Part shown: piece by piece, positions 9,619 to 17,937 of the stretch
How positions within the stretch are numbered: the stretch's first letter is position 1
Layout of the letters: each line of letters starts with the position of its first letter
Source: JAKOWB01 sp038363005
Lineage (GTDB): Bacteria > Pseudomonadota > Alphaproteobacteria > Kiloniellales > JACOMY01
Assembly: GCA_038363005.1 (NCBI GenBank)
Contig: JBBQBI010000024.1
Coordinates: 25,621 to 89,620 of the forward strand
DNA length: 64,000 nucleotides
Reading direction: 5' to 3'
Notes under the pieces: generated by a model
The model's input: the letters and a program-made list of their open reading frames with translations, nothing else
Told to the model about the DNA's origin: nothing
Database searches by the model: none
Made by a program: the position numbers and the translations under genes

Positions 9619-9711
9619 CTGGCGCCGCGACTGTCTGGGCGGTTGCGCGGCGCCGGCTGGCCGCTATGATCCGCGCCCAGCGCAAAGTCCGCCAGATGGA
9701 TCGAGACAGCC

Positions 9712-9915
9712 ATGGCCCAGAATGACGCCCCCGCCAATGCCACGCCGCCCGAGGTGATCGAGGTAGCGAGCGAGACCGTCGCCTGCGACGGTGGTGGCGG
9801 CGCGCTGGGTCATCCGCGGGTCTATCTGAACATGGCCGGGCGCGGCTTCATCGAATGCGGCTATTGCGACCGCCGCTTCGTGCTGCAGGCCGGGGCCAAG
9901 ACCGCGGCGCACTGA
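9712..9915 (+). CDS. zinc-finger domain protein (zf-CHCC type)
   Basis: 67-residue protein. The C-terminal half carries GHPRVYLNM followed by IECGYCDRRFVL, the His/Cys/Cys arrangement of the CHCC zinc finger found in alphaproteobacterial proteins related to the mitochondrial complex I subunit NDUFS6. An additional Cys (VACDG) precedes it. It is probably a cytoplasmic factor that binds one zinc ion; a link to respiratory complex I assembly is inferred from the family only. It is convergent with ptsN, with stop codons about 8 bases apart inside a small palindrome. Confidence 0.85.
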   Translation: MAQNDAPANATPPEVIEVASETVACDGGGGALGHPRVYLNMAGRGFIECGYCDRRFVLQAGAKTAAH

Positions 9916-9931
9916 CGCCGCTAGGCGGCGT
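9915..9931. terminator. short palindrome between convergent genes
   Basis: ACGCCGC, TAG, GCGGCGT forms a perfect 7-bp-arm hairpin that includes the final stop region of both the zinc-finger gene (+) and ptsN (-). It has no T-tract, so intrinsic termination is uncertain. Its position between convergent stops is the main support. Confidence 0.4.
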
Positions 9932-10385
9932 GGCTCGCCGGGGTTTCCGTCAACAGGGCGTAGATGGCTTCCGGCGTCGAGGCGCCGCGCAGCTTCTCGC
10001 AGATGCTGCGATCGCGCAGCAGGCGCGACACCTGGGCCAGGGCCTTCAGATGGTCGGCGCCGGCGGTCTGCGGCGCCAGCAGCAGGCAGATCAGGTCGAC
10101 CGGCTGCTCGTCGATGGAATCGAAGTCGATCGGCTGCTCCAGCTTGGCGAAGAGGGCATAGAGCCGGTTCAGGCTGGCCAGCTTGCCGTGCGGGATGGCG
10201 ATGCCGTTGCCGACGCCGGTAGTGCCCAGGCGCTCACGTTCCAGCAGCACCTCGAAGATCGCGCGCTCCGGCTCGCCGGTGATCTCGGCGGCGCGGCGCG
10301 CCAGCTCCTGCAGGGCCTGCTTCTTCGAAGAGGCGCGCAGGTTGGCGATGACGCCACGCGTCGAGATGAGATCGGTCATGTCCAT
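9921..10385 (-). CDS. ptsN: PTS IIA-like nitrogen regulatory protein PtsN
   Basis: 154-residue EIIA domain of the nitrogen phosphotransferase system. Phosphate relayed from PtsP and NPr goes to the active-site His in GIAIPHGKL (His66). In proteobacteria the phosphorylation state of PtsN tunes potassium transport, sigma-54 functions and envelope homeostasis. It is the last gene of the run rpoN-hpf-ptsN, a conserved order, and starts 21 bases after the hpf stop. No rapZ or npr gene follows here; the next gene is convergent. Its length is typical of the family. Confidence 0.95.
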   Translation of the reverse strand: MDMTDLISTRGVIANLRASSKKQALQELARRAAEITGEPERAIFEVLLERERLGTTGVGNGIAIPHGKLASLNRLYALFAKLEQPIDFDSIDEQPVDLICLLLAPQTAGADHLKALAQVSRLLRDRSICEKLRGASTPEAIYALLTETPASHAA

Positions 10386-10406
10386 GCTCGGTTCGGATCC
10401 TGACCG

Positions 10407-11000
10407 CTATGCGCCGCGGCCACCGCGCGCTTCGCGCGGATCGACCCAGCCAATGGTGCCATCCGAGCGCCGGTAGACCATATTGAGCCCGCCGTGTCCG
10501 GAATTGCGGAACAGGAGCGCCGGTTCGCGGCTCAGGTCAAGCCGCATGACGGCCTGACCGACGGTCAGTTGCAGGATCTGGGCGGACATCTCGGCCACGA
10601 TGGGCGGCGCGTCGGCGCTGTCGGCCTCGGCCTCCTGCTCGTCGGGCTGCAGCACATAGGCGGTGGCCATCTCGCTGCCGCCGACGTCCTGTACCGGTGC
10701 TACCGTGTGGTGGTCGCGCAGGCGGCGCTTGTGCCGGCGCAGTCGCTTGGCCAGGTGCTCGGCGGCGTCGTCGAAGGCGTGATAGGGCTCGTGCGACGAG
10801 CCCTCGGCGAAGACTTCGATGTTGCGGCTGACGTGCGCCAGGATGGTGGCGCGGTAGCGCTGGTTCTCATGCGCGACCGTCACGCTGACTTCCAGCGCGT
10901 CGCCGAAATACTTGGCCAGCGCCGCCTGCAGACGCTCTCCGATGTGAGATCGGAAAGCGTCGCCAACGTCCAGCTGCTTGCCTGTGACTGTGAGCTTCAT
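10407..11000 (-). CDS. hpf: ribosome hibernation-promoting factor, long form
   Basis: 197 residues, the long HPF type. The N-terminal domain (about 1-100) begins MKLTVTGKQLDV and binds the 30S mRNA channel. A linker rich in Glu/Asp/Ala leads to the C-terminal dimerisation domain (about 140-190), including PALLFRNSGHGGLNMVYRR. The long form makes inactive 100S ribosome dimers by itself in stationary phase. The gene lies between rpoN (123 bases upstream) and ptsN, as in many proteobacteria. Confidence 0.95.
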   Translation of the reverse strand: MKLTVTGKQLDVGDAFRSHIGERLQAALAKYFGDALEVSVTVAHENQRYRATILAHVSRNIEVFAEGSSHEPYHAFDDAAEHLAKRLRRHKRRLRDHHTVAPVQDVGGSEMATAYVLQPDEQEAEADSADAPPIVAEMSAQILQLTVGQAVMRLDLSREPALLFRNSGHGGLNMVYRRSDGTIGWVDPREARGGRGA

Positions 11001-11123
11001 GTGACCTTAGTCTTGCAGATATGGCGGCGGGCGGCGCGTCACAAGACCCAGCCCAGCGGGCGGAAGGGGGTAAGGCGCCGGCGGCGAAAAGCGCGCGGAC
11101 CTTAGTGGCGGCCCCCAGGGCTG

Positions 11124-12488
11124 TCAAGGCGGCCTCCCGGCCCGCATGCCGGCCTGTCGGCGGCGCTGTGCCGTTGCAGGAATTTTTAATATTTTCCGAT
11201 ATTTAGCGACAGTTCGCCGAGCCAGGGGAAAGTCCTCGCGCTGCAGCTGATCGGTCAGCGCCTGGTCGGACAGCGGGGCCCCCGCCGGCTCCTCGGCGAT
11301 CAGGTGGGCCAGCCGGGCGCTGGCCGCCGCGGCGCTTACCGGGCCCTCGCCCAGGGCGGTGGAAAAGAAGCGCGCCAGCGGCAGCACGCCCTGGCTGCAG
11401 GCCAGGTACTTGTTGGCCACCAGCCGGCTGATGCTGGATTCCGACAGCCCCAGCGCCTCGGCCAGGGTGCGGCGGGTCAGCGGCCGCAGCGCGGGAAAGC
11501 CGTCGCTGAAGAAAGCCAGCTGGCGGACCGCCAGCTCCTGGCCCAGGGCCAGCAGGCTCTGGCCCCGGCGCACCAGGGCGCGCACCAGCCAGCCGGCTTC
11601 GGCCGTGCGGCTGGCGACATAGGCCTTGTCGCTGCGCCGCCGCAGCCCGGGCTTGAGGGCGCGGCGGCGGTCCAGATTGACCTTCAGGCGGGGCAGCGCC
11701 TCGGCGTTGAGCCGCACCAGCGGCCGGCCGGCGGCATCCAGGCTGACCAGCAGGTCCGGCACCACCGGCGCTGCGTCGGGCGGATTGAAGCTCAGTGCCG
11801 GCTTGGGATCGAGGCCGCGCAGCAGCTGCAGACGGCGAAACAGCTCCGGCTCGTCCAGGCCGGTCAAGGCCTGGAGCTGTCGTCGGTCGCCGGCGGCGAC
11901 CAGCGGCAGGTTGGCCAGGATGGCGCGGAAGGCCGGGTCCAGCAGCCCGCGTTCGGCCAGCTGCAGGCTCAGGCATTCCTGCAGCGAGCGGGCGAAGAGG
12001 CCGGGTGTGCCGAGGCCCTGCAGGCGGCCGATGGTCCGCTCCAGCAGCGCGCTGTCAGGCCGCCCCGGCAGCGGCGGCAGGTTGGCCGGCAGGTAGCCGG
12101 CCTCGTCCATCTCGTTCAGCAGCGCCAGCGCCAGGGTCTGCTCGGCTGGGGTGGCAAAGGCCAGGCGGATCGCCTGTTCCAGGTGCCCGGCCAGCGAGGG
12201 GCCGGGCGCCGCGGCCTGGGACTCGCCCCAGTCGTCGGCGCTCCAGGCGGTGGCGCTGGCGGCCTCGGCCAGGTAGTCCTCGCCCGGCGCATCGCGCGGG
12301 TCGGGGGCCAGCAGCGACTGCCCCTGGCCCTCCTCGCGCTCCAGGAAGGGGTTTTCCTCCAGCTTACGCTCGACCAGGGTCTGCAGGTCGCCGGCCGACA
12401 GCAACATCAGTTCGATCGACTGGCGCAGCCCGGGCGTCAGCGCCAGGGATTGCGACTGCTTGAGGCTGAGGCGCTGGCCAACTGCCAT
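11124..12488 (-). CDS. rpoN: RNA polymerase sigma-54 factor RpoN
   Basis: 454 residues. The N-terminal region I is Gln/Leu rich (LSLKQSQSLALTPGLRQSI), as needed for interaction with AAA+ activators. A short acidic region II and the core-binding domain follow. The DNA-binding end includes a helix-turn-helix (LAEALGLSESSISRLVANKY) and the RpoN box ARRTVAKYR near the C-terminus, which reads the -24 element. It controls nitrogen assimilation and other activator-dependent promoters. It starts 10 bases after lptB stops, so it is probably cotranscribed with the lpt genes. Glutamate synthase genes lie 8 kb away. Confidence 0.96.
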   Translation of the reverse strand: MAVGQRLSLKQSQSLALTPGLRQSIELMLLSAGDLQTLVERKLEENPFLEREEGQGQSLLAPDPRDAPGEDYLAEAASATAWSADDWGESQAAAPGPSLAGHLEQAIRLAFATPAEQTLALALLNEMDEAGYLPANLPPLPGRPDSALLERTIGRLQGLGTPGLFARSLQECLSLQLAERGLLDPAFRAILANLPLVAAGDRRQLQALTGLDEPELFRRLQLLRGLDPKPALSFNPPDAAPVVPDLLVSLDAAGRPLVRLNAEALPRLKVNLDRRRALKPGLRRRSDKAYVASRTAEAGWLVRALVRRGQSLLALGQELAVRQLAFFSDGFPALRPLTRRTLAEALGLSESSISRLVANKYLACSQGVLPLARFFSTALGEGPVSAAAASARLAHLIAEEPAGAPLSDQALTDQLQREDFPLARRTVAKYRKILKIPATAQRRRQAGMRAGRPP

Positions 12489-12498
12489 GCGGCCCCCG

Positions 12499-13296
12499 TC
12501 AGAGGCTGAAGGACTCGCCCAGGTAGACGCGCCTGACGTCGTCGTTGGCGACGATGTCGCGCGGCAGGCCCTCCATCAGCACGTGTCCCTCGTGGATGAT
12601 GTAGGCGCGGTCGACGATCTCCAGCGTGTCGCGCACGTTGTGATCGGTGATCAGCACGCCGATGCCGCGGTCGCGCAGGTGCGAGACCAGGTTGCGGATG
12701 TCAGCCACGGCGATGGGGTCGATGCCGGCCAGCGGCTCGTCCAGCAGCATGAAGTTGGGGCGCGAGGCCAGGGCACGGGCAATTTCGGCACGGCGCCGTT
12801 CGCCGCCCGACAGCGCCAGCGCCGGGGTGCGCCGCAGGTGGCCGATGGAGAACTCGGTCAGCAGCTCGTCGAGGCGCGATTCGCGCTGGGCGCGGTCGGG
12901 TTCCACCACCTCGAGCACGGCGCGGATGTTCTGTTCCACCGTCAGGCCGCGGAAGATCGAGGCCTCCTGCGGCAGATAGCCGATGCCCAGGCGGGCCCGG
13001 CGGTACATCGGCAGGTCGGTGATGTCGTGGCCGTCCAGCGTGATCCAGCCGTAGTCGGGTTGCAGCAGGCCGGTCACCATGTAGAAGCAGGTGGTCTTGC
13101 CGGCGCCGTTCGGGCCCAGCAGGCCTACAACCTCGCCGCGCTGCAGGCCGATCGAGACGTCACGCAGCACCGGACGCTTCTTGAAGGACTTGCCCAGGCT
13201 GACTGCCATCAGGCCGGCGCGATCAGCCACCAGGCGCGGGCGACGCTCCAGTTCAGCGCGTTCGCGCGCCCGCATCATGTCGGCAGAGCGTTGCAT
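12499..13296 (-). CDS. lptB: LPS export system ATP-binding protein LptB
   Basis: ATPase of the LptB2FGC machine that pulls lipopolysaccharide from the inner membrane to the periplasmic bridge. Walker A is GPNGAGKTT, the signature ALSGGERRRAEIA, and Walker B FMLLDEPLAGIDP. The start is ambiguous. The ATG at 13296 has TAGGCAAGGA upstream; an ATG at 13371 would overlap lptA, and one at 13212 would give the usual LptB length. The N-terminal charged extension (RARERAELERR) is therefore uncertain. The gene sits directly between lptA and rpoN in the conserved order; lptF/lptG are not in this window. Confidence 0.93.
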   Translation of the reverse strand: MQRSADMMRARERAELERRPRLVADRAGLMAVSLGKSFKKRPVLRDVSIGLQRGEVVGLLGPNGAGKTTCFYMVTGLLQPDYGWITLDGHDITDLPMYRRARLGIGYLPQEASIFRGLTVEQNIRAVLEVVEPDRAQRESRLDELLTEFSIGHLRRTPALALSGGERRRAEIARALASRPNFMLLDEPLAGIDPIAVADIRNLVSHLRDRGIGVLITDHNVRDTLEIVDRAYIIHEGHVLMEGLPRDIVANDDVRRVYLGESFSL

Positions 13297-13330
13297 TCCT
13301 TGCCTATCCCAATACTCGACGCCGGCCAGT

Positions 13331-14197
13331 CTAGCCGCAGGAGCCTGGCGCTGTCTTGTTGTCCTTGCCATCCGGGGTTGCCGGCTTGTCCTTCTTGTCC
13401 CCGTCCTTGTTGGGGATCAGCAGGCCCTTCACGCGGTCGCCCTTCAGGGTGGAGATGCCGGTCACCAGGTTGACCTCGGCCTCGTCGCCGTTCAGCTGGT
13501 TGTTGCCGCTGGTGATCTTCACGTTGCCGGTGACCAGGGCGATCTGCTCCTGCACCAGATAGCGGCCGCGGTCGCCGGAGACATAGTCGCAGGGCGTCAG
13601 TATCTCGACGTTGTCGTAGGCGTCGACCACGCGCATCTCTTTCTTGCCGGCGATCAGCATGAAGGTCGCCGTCATGACGTCGGCGCGCAGCACGTTCTTG
13701 GTGTTCTTCTGCGGATCGATGCGCACCACCTCGGCATGGCCGCGGGCCACCGCCAGGTCCTTGCCCTGCCAGTACTCCAGGCTGTCGCGCGCGGTCACGG
13801 TATCGCCCTTAGTGACCAGCTTCAGGTTCTTGCCGGTCAGCACCATGACCTGGCTCTTCACGTCGTAGACGCCACGGTCGCCAGACGCGGTGCCGTTCGC
13901 CGAGGTGATGGTCACCGCGCCGATCGCCTCGACCTTGTAGATGTCGCCAGTGCCGTCGCCGCTGCCGGAGTAGTAGGCGCGCAATTCGTTGGCGCGGATC
14001 TCGGTGCCTTCCTTGATCGCCTTGGCATTGCCGTGGGCGATGTAGACCCGCTCCTCGCGGCGCCATTCGATGCCGTCGTCGGCGAAGATCTCCAGCGGCT
14101 TGCCGTCATCGCCGCCCAGCAGCGACTGCGCCGGGGCGGGCGTGGCCAGCAGCCCGCCGGCCAGCAGCAGCAGGAGAGACGCCAGGATGCTACGCAT
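13331..14197 (-). CDS. lptA: LPS transport periplasmic protein LptA (OstA-like)
   Basis: 288 residues with a clear signal peptide (MRSILASLLLLLAGGLLATP, then PAQS). The mature protein holds repeated OstA/LptA beta-strand motifs, including EIRANELRAYY, DRGVYDVKSQVMVLTG and DRGRYLVQEQIALVTGNVKI, forming the beta-jellyroll that bridges the periplasm. It is longer than E. coli LptA (about 185 residues), as is common in alphaproteobacteria, with a Lys/Asp-rich tail. Its ATG overlaps the lptC stop by one base (TGATG), indicating translational coupling. Confidence 0.92.
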   Translation of the reverse strand: MRSILASLLLLLAGGLLATPAPAQSLLGGDDGKPLEIFADDGIEWRREERVYIAHGNAKAIKEGTEIRANELRAYYSGSGDGTGDIYKVEAIGAVTITSANGTASGDRGVYDVKSQVMVLTGKNLKLVTKGDTVTARDSLEYWQGKDLAVARGHAEVVRIDPQKNTKNVLRADVMTATFMLIAGKKEMRVVDAYDNVEILTPCDYVSGDRGRYLVQEQIALVTGNVKITSGNNQLNGDEAEVNLVTGISTLKGDRVKGLLIPNKDGDKKDKPATPDGKDNKTAPGSCG

Positions 14198-15015
14198 CAG
14201 CCGCCAGCTCCAGGCGTTGTCGGGCTGCCCTGGGCCGGGCTGCCCTGGGTCAGCTTGGGCGGCAGGTTCAGGATCGGGTCGGGCACCTTCTCGTCGCCGC
14301 CCTTCTCACCGCCGGCGCCCTTGTCCTTGGACTTGCCGTCGGGGTCGGGCAGCACGGTCAGGTGGCTCTTGCCGGTAAACAGCATGACGCCGCCGGACTG
14401 CTGGAACACGAAGCCCTCGGCCTCGATCAGGCCGGAGGGGCCCTGGCCCTCGACACCCTTGTCGCCGCTGGCGACGTTGGTCACGAAGTCGATCTCCGCC
14501 GCCGGCGTGCGCAGCTCGAAGCCGCGGTCATGGAAGAAGTTGACGTTGTCGATTAGGAAGATCCGCTCGGACTTGCGGTTGTAGCGCCCCTTGTCGGCTG
14601 ACAGCGCCGCCCAGGCGCCGTCTTCCAGCGTCATGTCGGCAGTCGGCTGCATCAGCAGCATGATGTCCTCGTTGTCTTCGACCTGGCGGGCCACCGTCGC
14701 GGTCAGGCTGTAGGGCCGGCCGTACTGGTCGATGCCGTCGTAGCGCGGCCCGACCATCACCAGGTTCTTCGCCATGTCCGGCGACAGGTCGGAGAGGTCG
14801 GCGGAGAGCAGCTTGCCGTTCGGCACCAGCTGCTGCCAGAAGACGATCAGCCCGACCAACACCACCGCCACCACCGGCAGGGTGAACTTCATCAGCGACA
14901 CGAAATAGGAATAGCCATTGCGGCCCGACCAGCGCGGCGGCGCCTGCCGGCGGCGACGGCCGCTGGGCTCGCCCTGCGGCGATGGCGGCAGCGGCTGATC
15001 GGCGGCGAGCGTCAT
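14197..15015 (-). CDS. lptC: LPS export protein LptC
   Basis: 272 residues. One membrane helix at about 43-60 (FTLPVVAVVLVGLIVFW) is preceded by a basic Arg-rich N-terminus, fitting a bitopic inner-membrane protein with a periplasmic jellyroll. The periplasmic part has YSLTATVARQ and further LptC-type strands (FELRTPAAEIDF). LptC hands lipopolysaccharide from LptB2FG to LptA. A Lys/Gly/Asp- and Pro-rich C-terminal tail (about 235-272) is an extension. The gene overlaps lptA by one base and starts 11 bases after kdsD ends. Confidence 0.9.
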   Translation of the reverse strand: MTLAADQPLPPSPQGEPSGRRRRQAPPRWSGRNGYSYFVSLMKFTLPVVAVVLVGLIVFWQQLVPNGKLLSADLSDLSPDMAKNLVMVGPRYDGIDQYGRPYSLTATVARQVEDNEDIMLLMQPTADMTLEDGAWAALSADKGRYNRKSERIFLIDNVNFFHDRGFELRTPAAEIDFVTNVASGDKGVEGQGPSGLIEAEGFVFQQSGGVMLFTGKSHLTVLPDPDGKSKDKGAGGEKGGDEKVPDPILNLPPKLTQGSPAQGSPTTPGAGG

Positions 15016-15026
15016 GGCATCACCAC

Positions 15027-16058
15027 TCAGGCCACGCCAGCGCGCAGGCAGTCGTAGAGCTGCACGATGCCGATCGGCCGCTCGTCCTCGACGACGAAGA
15101 GGCTGAGGATGCGGCGATCGTTCATGAAGCCGATGGCCTCGGCGGCCAGCGCCTGCGGGCGAATGGTCTTGGCGCCACGGGTCATCACCGCGGCGGCGCT
15201 CTGCGACAGCAAGCCATCGCCCATGTGGCGGCGCAGGTCGCCGTCGGTGATGATGCCGGCCAGCTGGCCCTGGGCATCGACGATGCCGACGCAGCCGAAG
15301 GGCTGCGCGCTCATCGCCAGGATAGCCTCGCTCATCGGCGTGTCGGTAGCGACCAACGGCAGCCGTGGCGCGACATGCATCAGGTCCTTGACCCGGAGCA
15401 GCCGCGCGCCCAGCGCGCCACCCGGGTGCAGCACCTGGAAATCCTGCGCCGAGAAGCCGCGGCGCTCCAGCAGCGCCACCGCCAGGGCATCGCCCAGCGC
15501 CAGCATCATGGTGGTCGAGGTGGTGGGCGCCAGGCCCAGCGGGCAGGCCTCGGGGGTGCGCGGCAGTAGCAGCGCCACGTCGGCTTCCCCGGCCAGCTGG
15601 CTGGCGGTGCCGCCGGTGATGGCGATCAGCGGGATGGCGAAGCGGCGGGTGTAGTGGATGATCGCCGCCAGCTCGGACGTGTTGCCGGAGTTGGACAGCG
15701 CGATCACCGCGTCCTGCGGCGTGATCATGCCCAGGTCGCCGTGGCTCGCCTCGCCCGGGTGGACGAAGAGCGCCGGCGTCCCGGTAGAGGCCAGGGTGGA
15801 GGCCAGCTTGCGCGCGATATGGCCGCTCTTGCCCATGCCGGTGACGATGACCCGGCCCTTGACCTGGGCCAGGCGGTCCAGCGCGCCGACGAAGCTGCCG
15901 TCGAGCTGGCTGGCCAGCGCCGCCAGGCCGGCACCCTCCAGCTCCAGCACCCGGCGCGCCACAGCCAGGTCGCGCTCGGCCGTTGTGCCGTCGGGCAGCG
16001 CGGTCGCGGCGCTGGCCGGGCTATCAAGCGGTCGGCTCTTGGGCTGGGCTTCGCTCAT
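15027..16058 (-). CDS. kdsD: arabinose-5-phosphate isomerase (KpsF/GutQ family)
   Basis: 343 residues. An N-terminal SIS sugar-isomerase domain (about 50-190) contains GMGKSGHIARKLASTLASTG and the typical HPGEASHGDLG loop. Two CBS domains fill the C-terminal half (about 220-340). The enzyme converts ribulose-5-phosphate to arabinose-5-phosphate, the first step to Kdo for LPS. It heads the lptC-lptA-lptB run. A kdsC phosphatase gene, which lies between kdsD and lptC in E. coli, is absent here. Confidence 0.93.
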   Translation of the reverse strand: MSEAQPKSRPLDSPASAATALPDGTTAERDLAVARRVLELEGAGLAALASQLDGSFVGALDRLAQVKGRVIVTGMGKSGHIARKLASTLASTGTPALFVHPGEASHGDLGMITPQDAVIALSNSGNTSELAAIIHYTRRFAIPLIAITGGTASQLAGEADVALLLPRTPEACPLGLAPTTSTTMMLALGDALAVALLERRGFSAQDFQVLHPGGALGARLLRVKDLMHVAPRLPLVATDTPMSEAILAMSAQPFGCVGIVDAQGQLAGIITDGDLRRHMGDGLLSQSAAAVMTRGAKTIRPQALAAEAIGFMNDRRILSLFVVEDERPIGIVQLYDCLRAGVA

Positions 16059-16234
16059 GGACTCCAGGACGGTCGGGGCAAAGGGTTGACGGAAAACCGA
16101 CCCGCCGCCAGCGACGGGCTCGCAGCGGCCAGGTGCTCAGCCCCCAGGACGCCGCCACTCTAGCAGACCTTGCGGTCCGGCCGGAACCACGCAGCGGCCG
16201 GCGGCGCAAGGAAGCCTGCCTCTTTTGTTACGCA

Positions 16235-16846
16235 TCAATGGGCCAGGACATCCACTTCGCCATAGCCCAGTAGGTCGAGATAGGCGCGCGCCGGCAGGTA
16301 GGCGAAGGCGGCATCAGCCAGCCCGGCGCGGTTCTCGCGCTCCAGCATCTGGTCCAGCACCGCCTTCAGGCGATGCAGGTGCAGCACGTCGGAGGCGGCG
16401 TATTTCAGCTGTTCCTCGCTCAGCGTCGGCGCGCCCCAGTCGGAGGACTGCTGCTGCTTGGCCAGGTCGACGCCCAGCAGTTCCTTGCAGAGGTCCTTCA
16501 GGCCGTGGCGGTCGGTGAAGGTGCGCACCAGCTTGGACGCTACCTTGGTGCAGTAGACCGGCACCGCCCAGGCGCCCAGCCAATGCCCCATGGTGGCCAG
16601 GTCGAAGCGCGCGAAATGGAACAGTTTCAGCACCTTGGGATCGGCCAGCAGGCGCTTCAGGTTCGGTGCGTCATAGTGCCCCGGGCGAAACTGCACCAGG
16701 TGCGCATCGCCGTCGCCGGCCGACAGCTGGGCCAGGCAGAGGCGGTCGCGGTGCACCTGCAGGCCCATGGTCTCGGTGTCGATCGCGACCACCGGCCCGA
16801 GGTCCAGGCCGTCGGGCAGGTCGCCGTCATAGAGGTGATGGGTCAT
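16235..16846 (-). CDS. rnd: ribonuclease D, short form (3'-5' exonuclease domain only)
   Basis: 203 residues comprising just the DEDD exonuclease domain. Visible motifs are the DTE triad in VAIDTETMGL, the Asp in LFHFARFDLATM, and YAASDVLHL with its Tyr and Asp. The C-terminal HRDC domains of E. coli RNase D (375 residues) are missing; this short version is usual in alphaproteobacteria. It trims tRNA and other small RNA 3' ends using two metal ions. It precedes kdsD on the same strand by 176 bases and is divergent from the NDUFA9-like gene. Confidence 0.93.
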   Translation of the reverse strand: MTHHLYDGDLPDGLDLGPVVAIDTETMGLQVHRDRLCLAQLSAGDGDAHLVQFRPGHYDAPNLKRLLADPKVLKLFHFARFDLATMGHWLGAWAVPVYCTKVASKLVRTFTDRHGLKDLCKELLGVDLAKQQQSSDWGAPTLSEEQLKYAASDVLHLHRLKAVLDQMLERENRAGLADAAFAYLPARAYLDLLGYGEVDVLAH

Positions 16847-16890
16847 CCGCCTCGCTTCCGCTGTGCTGGCTTCCGTTGTCTTGGGACCGG

Positions 16891-16900
16891 AGTATATAAG
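16891..16900. promoter_or_regulatory. AT-rich promoter-like element between rnd and the NDUFA9-like gene
   Basis: AGTATATAAG is an AT-rich patch in otherwise very GC-rich DNA, in the 133-base divergent spacer. It could be a -10 element in either direction, but no convincing -35 partner at 16-18 bases was found. Confidence 0.3.
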
Positions 16901-16979
16901 GGCGGCGTCTTTCTAATGCGATAGTTGGCGCCGGGCCAGGGTTTTGCGTGGCCGGCGGGTGACGAAGGGATGGGACGAG

Positions 16980-17930
16980 ATGGCAGCGCGCAGGGTCACG
17001 ATCTTCGGCGGCTCCGGCTTCATCGGGCGCTATGTGGTGCAGTGCCTGGCCAGCCAGGGCCACCGCATCACCGTGGCGGTGCGCCATCCGGCCCGCGCCG
17101 CCTTCCTGCAGCCGCTGGGCAATGTCGGCCAGATCACCCCGGTTGCCGCCAGCCTGCTGGTCGAGGACAGCGTCAAGCGCGCCGTGGCCGAGGCCGACCT
17201 GGTGATCAACCTGGTCGCGGTGCTCTATGAGAAGGGCAAGCAGAGCTTCGCCGCGCTGCATGTCGAGGGCGCCGACAGAGTCGCCCGGGCCGCCAAGGCG
17301 GCCGGGGCCAGCGACTTGGTGCATGTCTCGGCGCTGGGTGCCAGCGACGGCTCGGCCGCCGACTACGCGCGCTCCAAGGCGGCTGGCGAGGCGGCGACCC
17401 GCGCCGCCTTCCCCACCGCGACGATCCTGCGCCCCAGCCTGGTGATCGGGCCGGAGGACGACTTCTTCAACCGCTTCGCGCTGATGGCGCGCTTCTCGCC
17501 GGTGCTGCCGCTGATCGAGGGCGGGCGCAGCCGCTTCCAGCCGGCCTATGTCGGCGATGTCGCGGAGGCCATCGTCCATGCCGCCATGCACCCGGAGTGC
17601 CGGGGCAAGACCTACGAACTGGGCGGTCCGCGGATCTACAGCTTCAAGGAGCTGCTGCAGCTGATGCTGCAGGTGATCCAGCGGCGCCGCCTGTTGCTGC
17701 CACTACCCGCCGCCCTGGCGCACATGAAGGCCATGGTGCTGGAGAAGCTGCCGAAGCCGCCGCTGACCCGCGACCAGATCCGTCTGCTGGGCCAGGACAA
17801 CGTGGTGAGCGAGGGCGCGCTGGGCTTCGCCGACCTGGGCATCCAGCCGACCGCGATCGAAACCATCCTGCCCACCTACCTCGACCGCTTCCGCCGCGGC
17901 GGCCGTTTCGCTAAGCCAGAAACGGCGTGA
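16980..17930 (+). CDS. complex I NDUFA9-like NAD(P)-binding protein (atypical SDR)
   Basis: 316-residue Rossmann-fold protein. The nucleotide-binding loop GGSGFIGR is at residues 9-16. It belongs to the atypical short-chain dehydrogenases related to the mitochondrial complex I accessory subunit NDUFA9, which bind NAD(P)H without a clear catalytic role. It carries VHVSALGAS and a YARSK motif, with Tyr and Lys in catalytic SDR-like spacing. The ATG at 16980 preceded by GGGACGAG is preferred over one 36 bases upstream. It lies next to uppP, an arrangement seen in other alphaproteobacteria. It is convergent with the FUSC gene, with 7 bases between. Confidence 0.85.
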   Translation: MAARRVTIFGGSGFIGRYVVQCLASQGHRITVAVRHPARAAFLQPLGNVGQITPVAASLLVEDSVKRAVAEADLVINLVAVLYEKGKQSFAALHVEGADRVARAAKAAGASDLVHVSALGASDGSAADYARSKAAGEAATRAAFPTATILRPSLVIGPEDDFFNRFALMARFSPVLPLIEGGRSRFQPAYVGDVAEAIVHAAMHPECRGKTYELGGPRIYSFKELLQLMLQVIQRRRLLLPLPAALAHMKAMVLEKLPKPPLTRDQIRLLGQDNVVSEGALGFADLGIQPTAIETILPTYLDRFRRGGRFAKPETA

Positions 17931-17937
17931 TCGCCGG

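Noticed and set aside
16827..17591. 254-codon frame on the minus strand
   Set aside because: It overlaps the start of rnd and runs opposite the NDUFA9-like gene; no domain seen.
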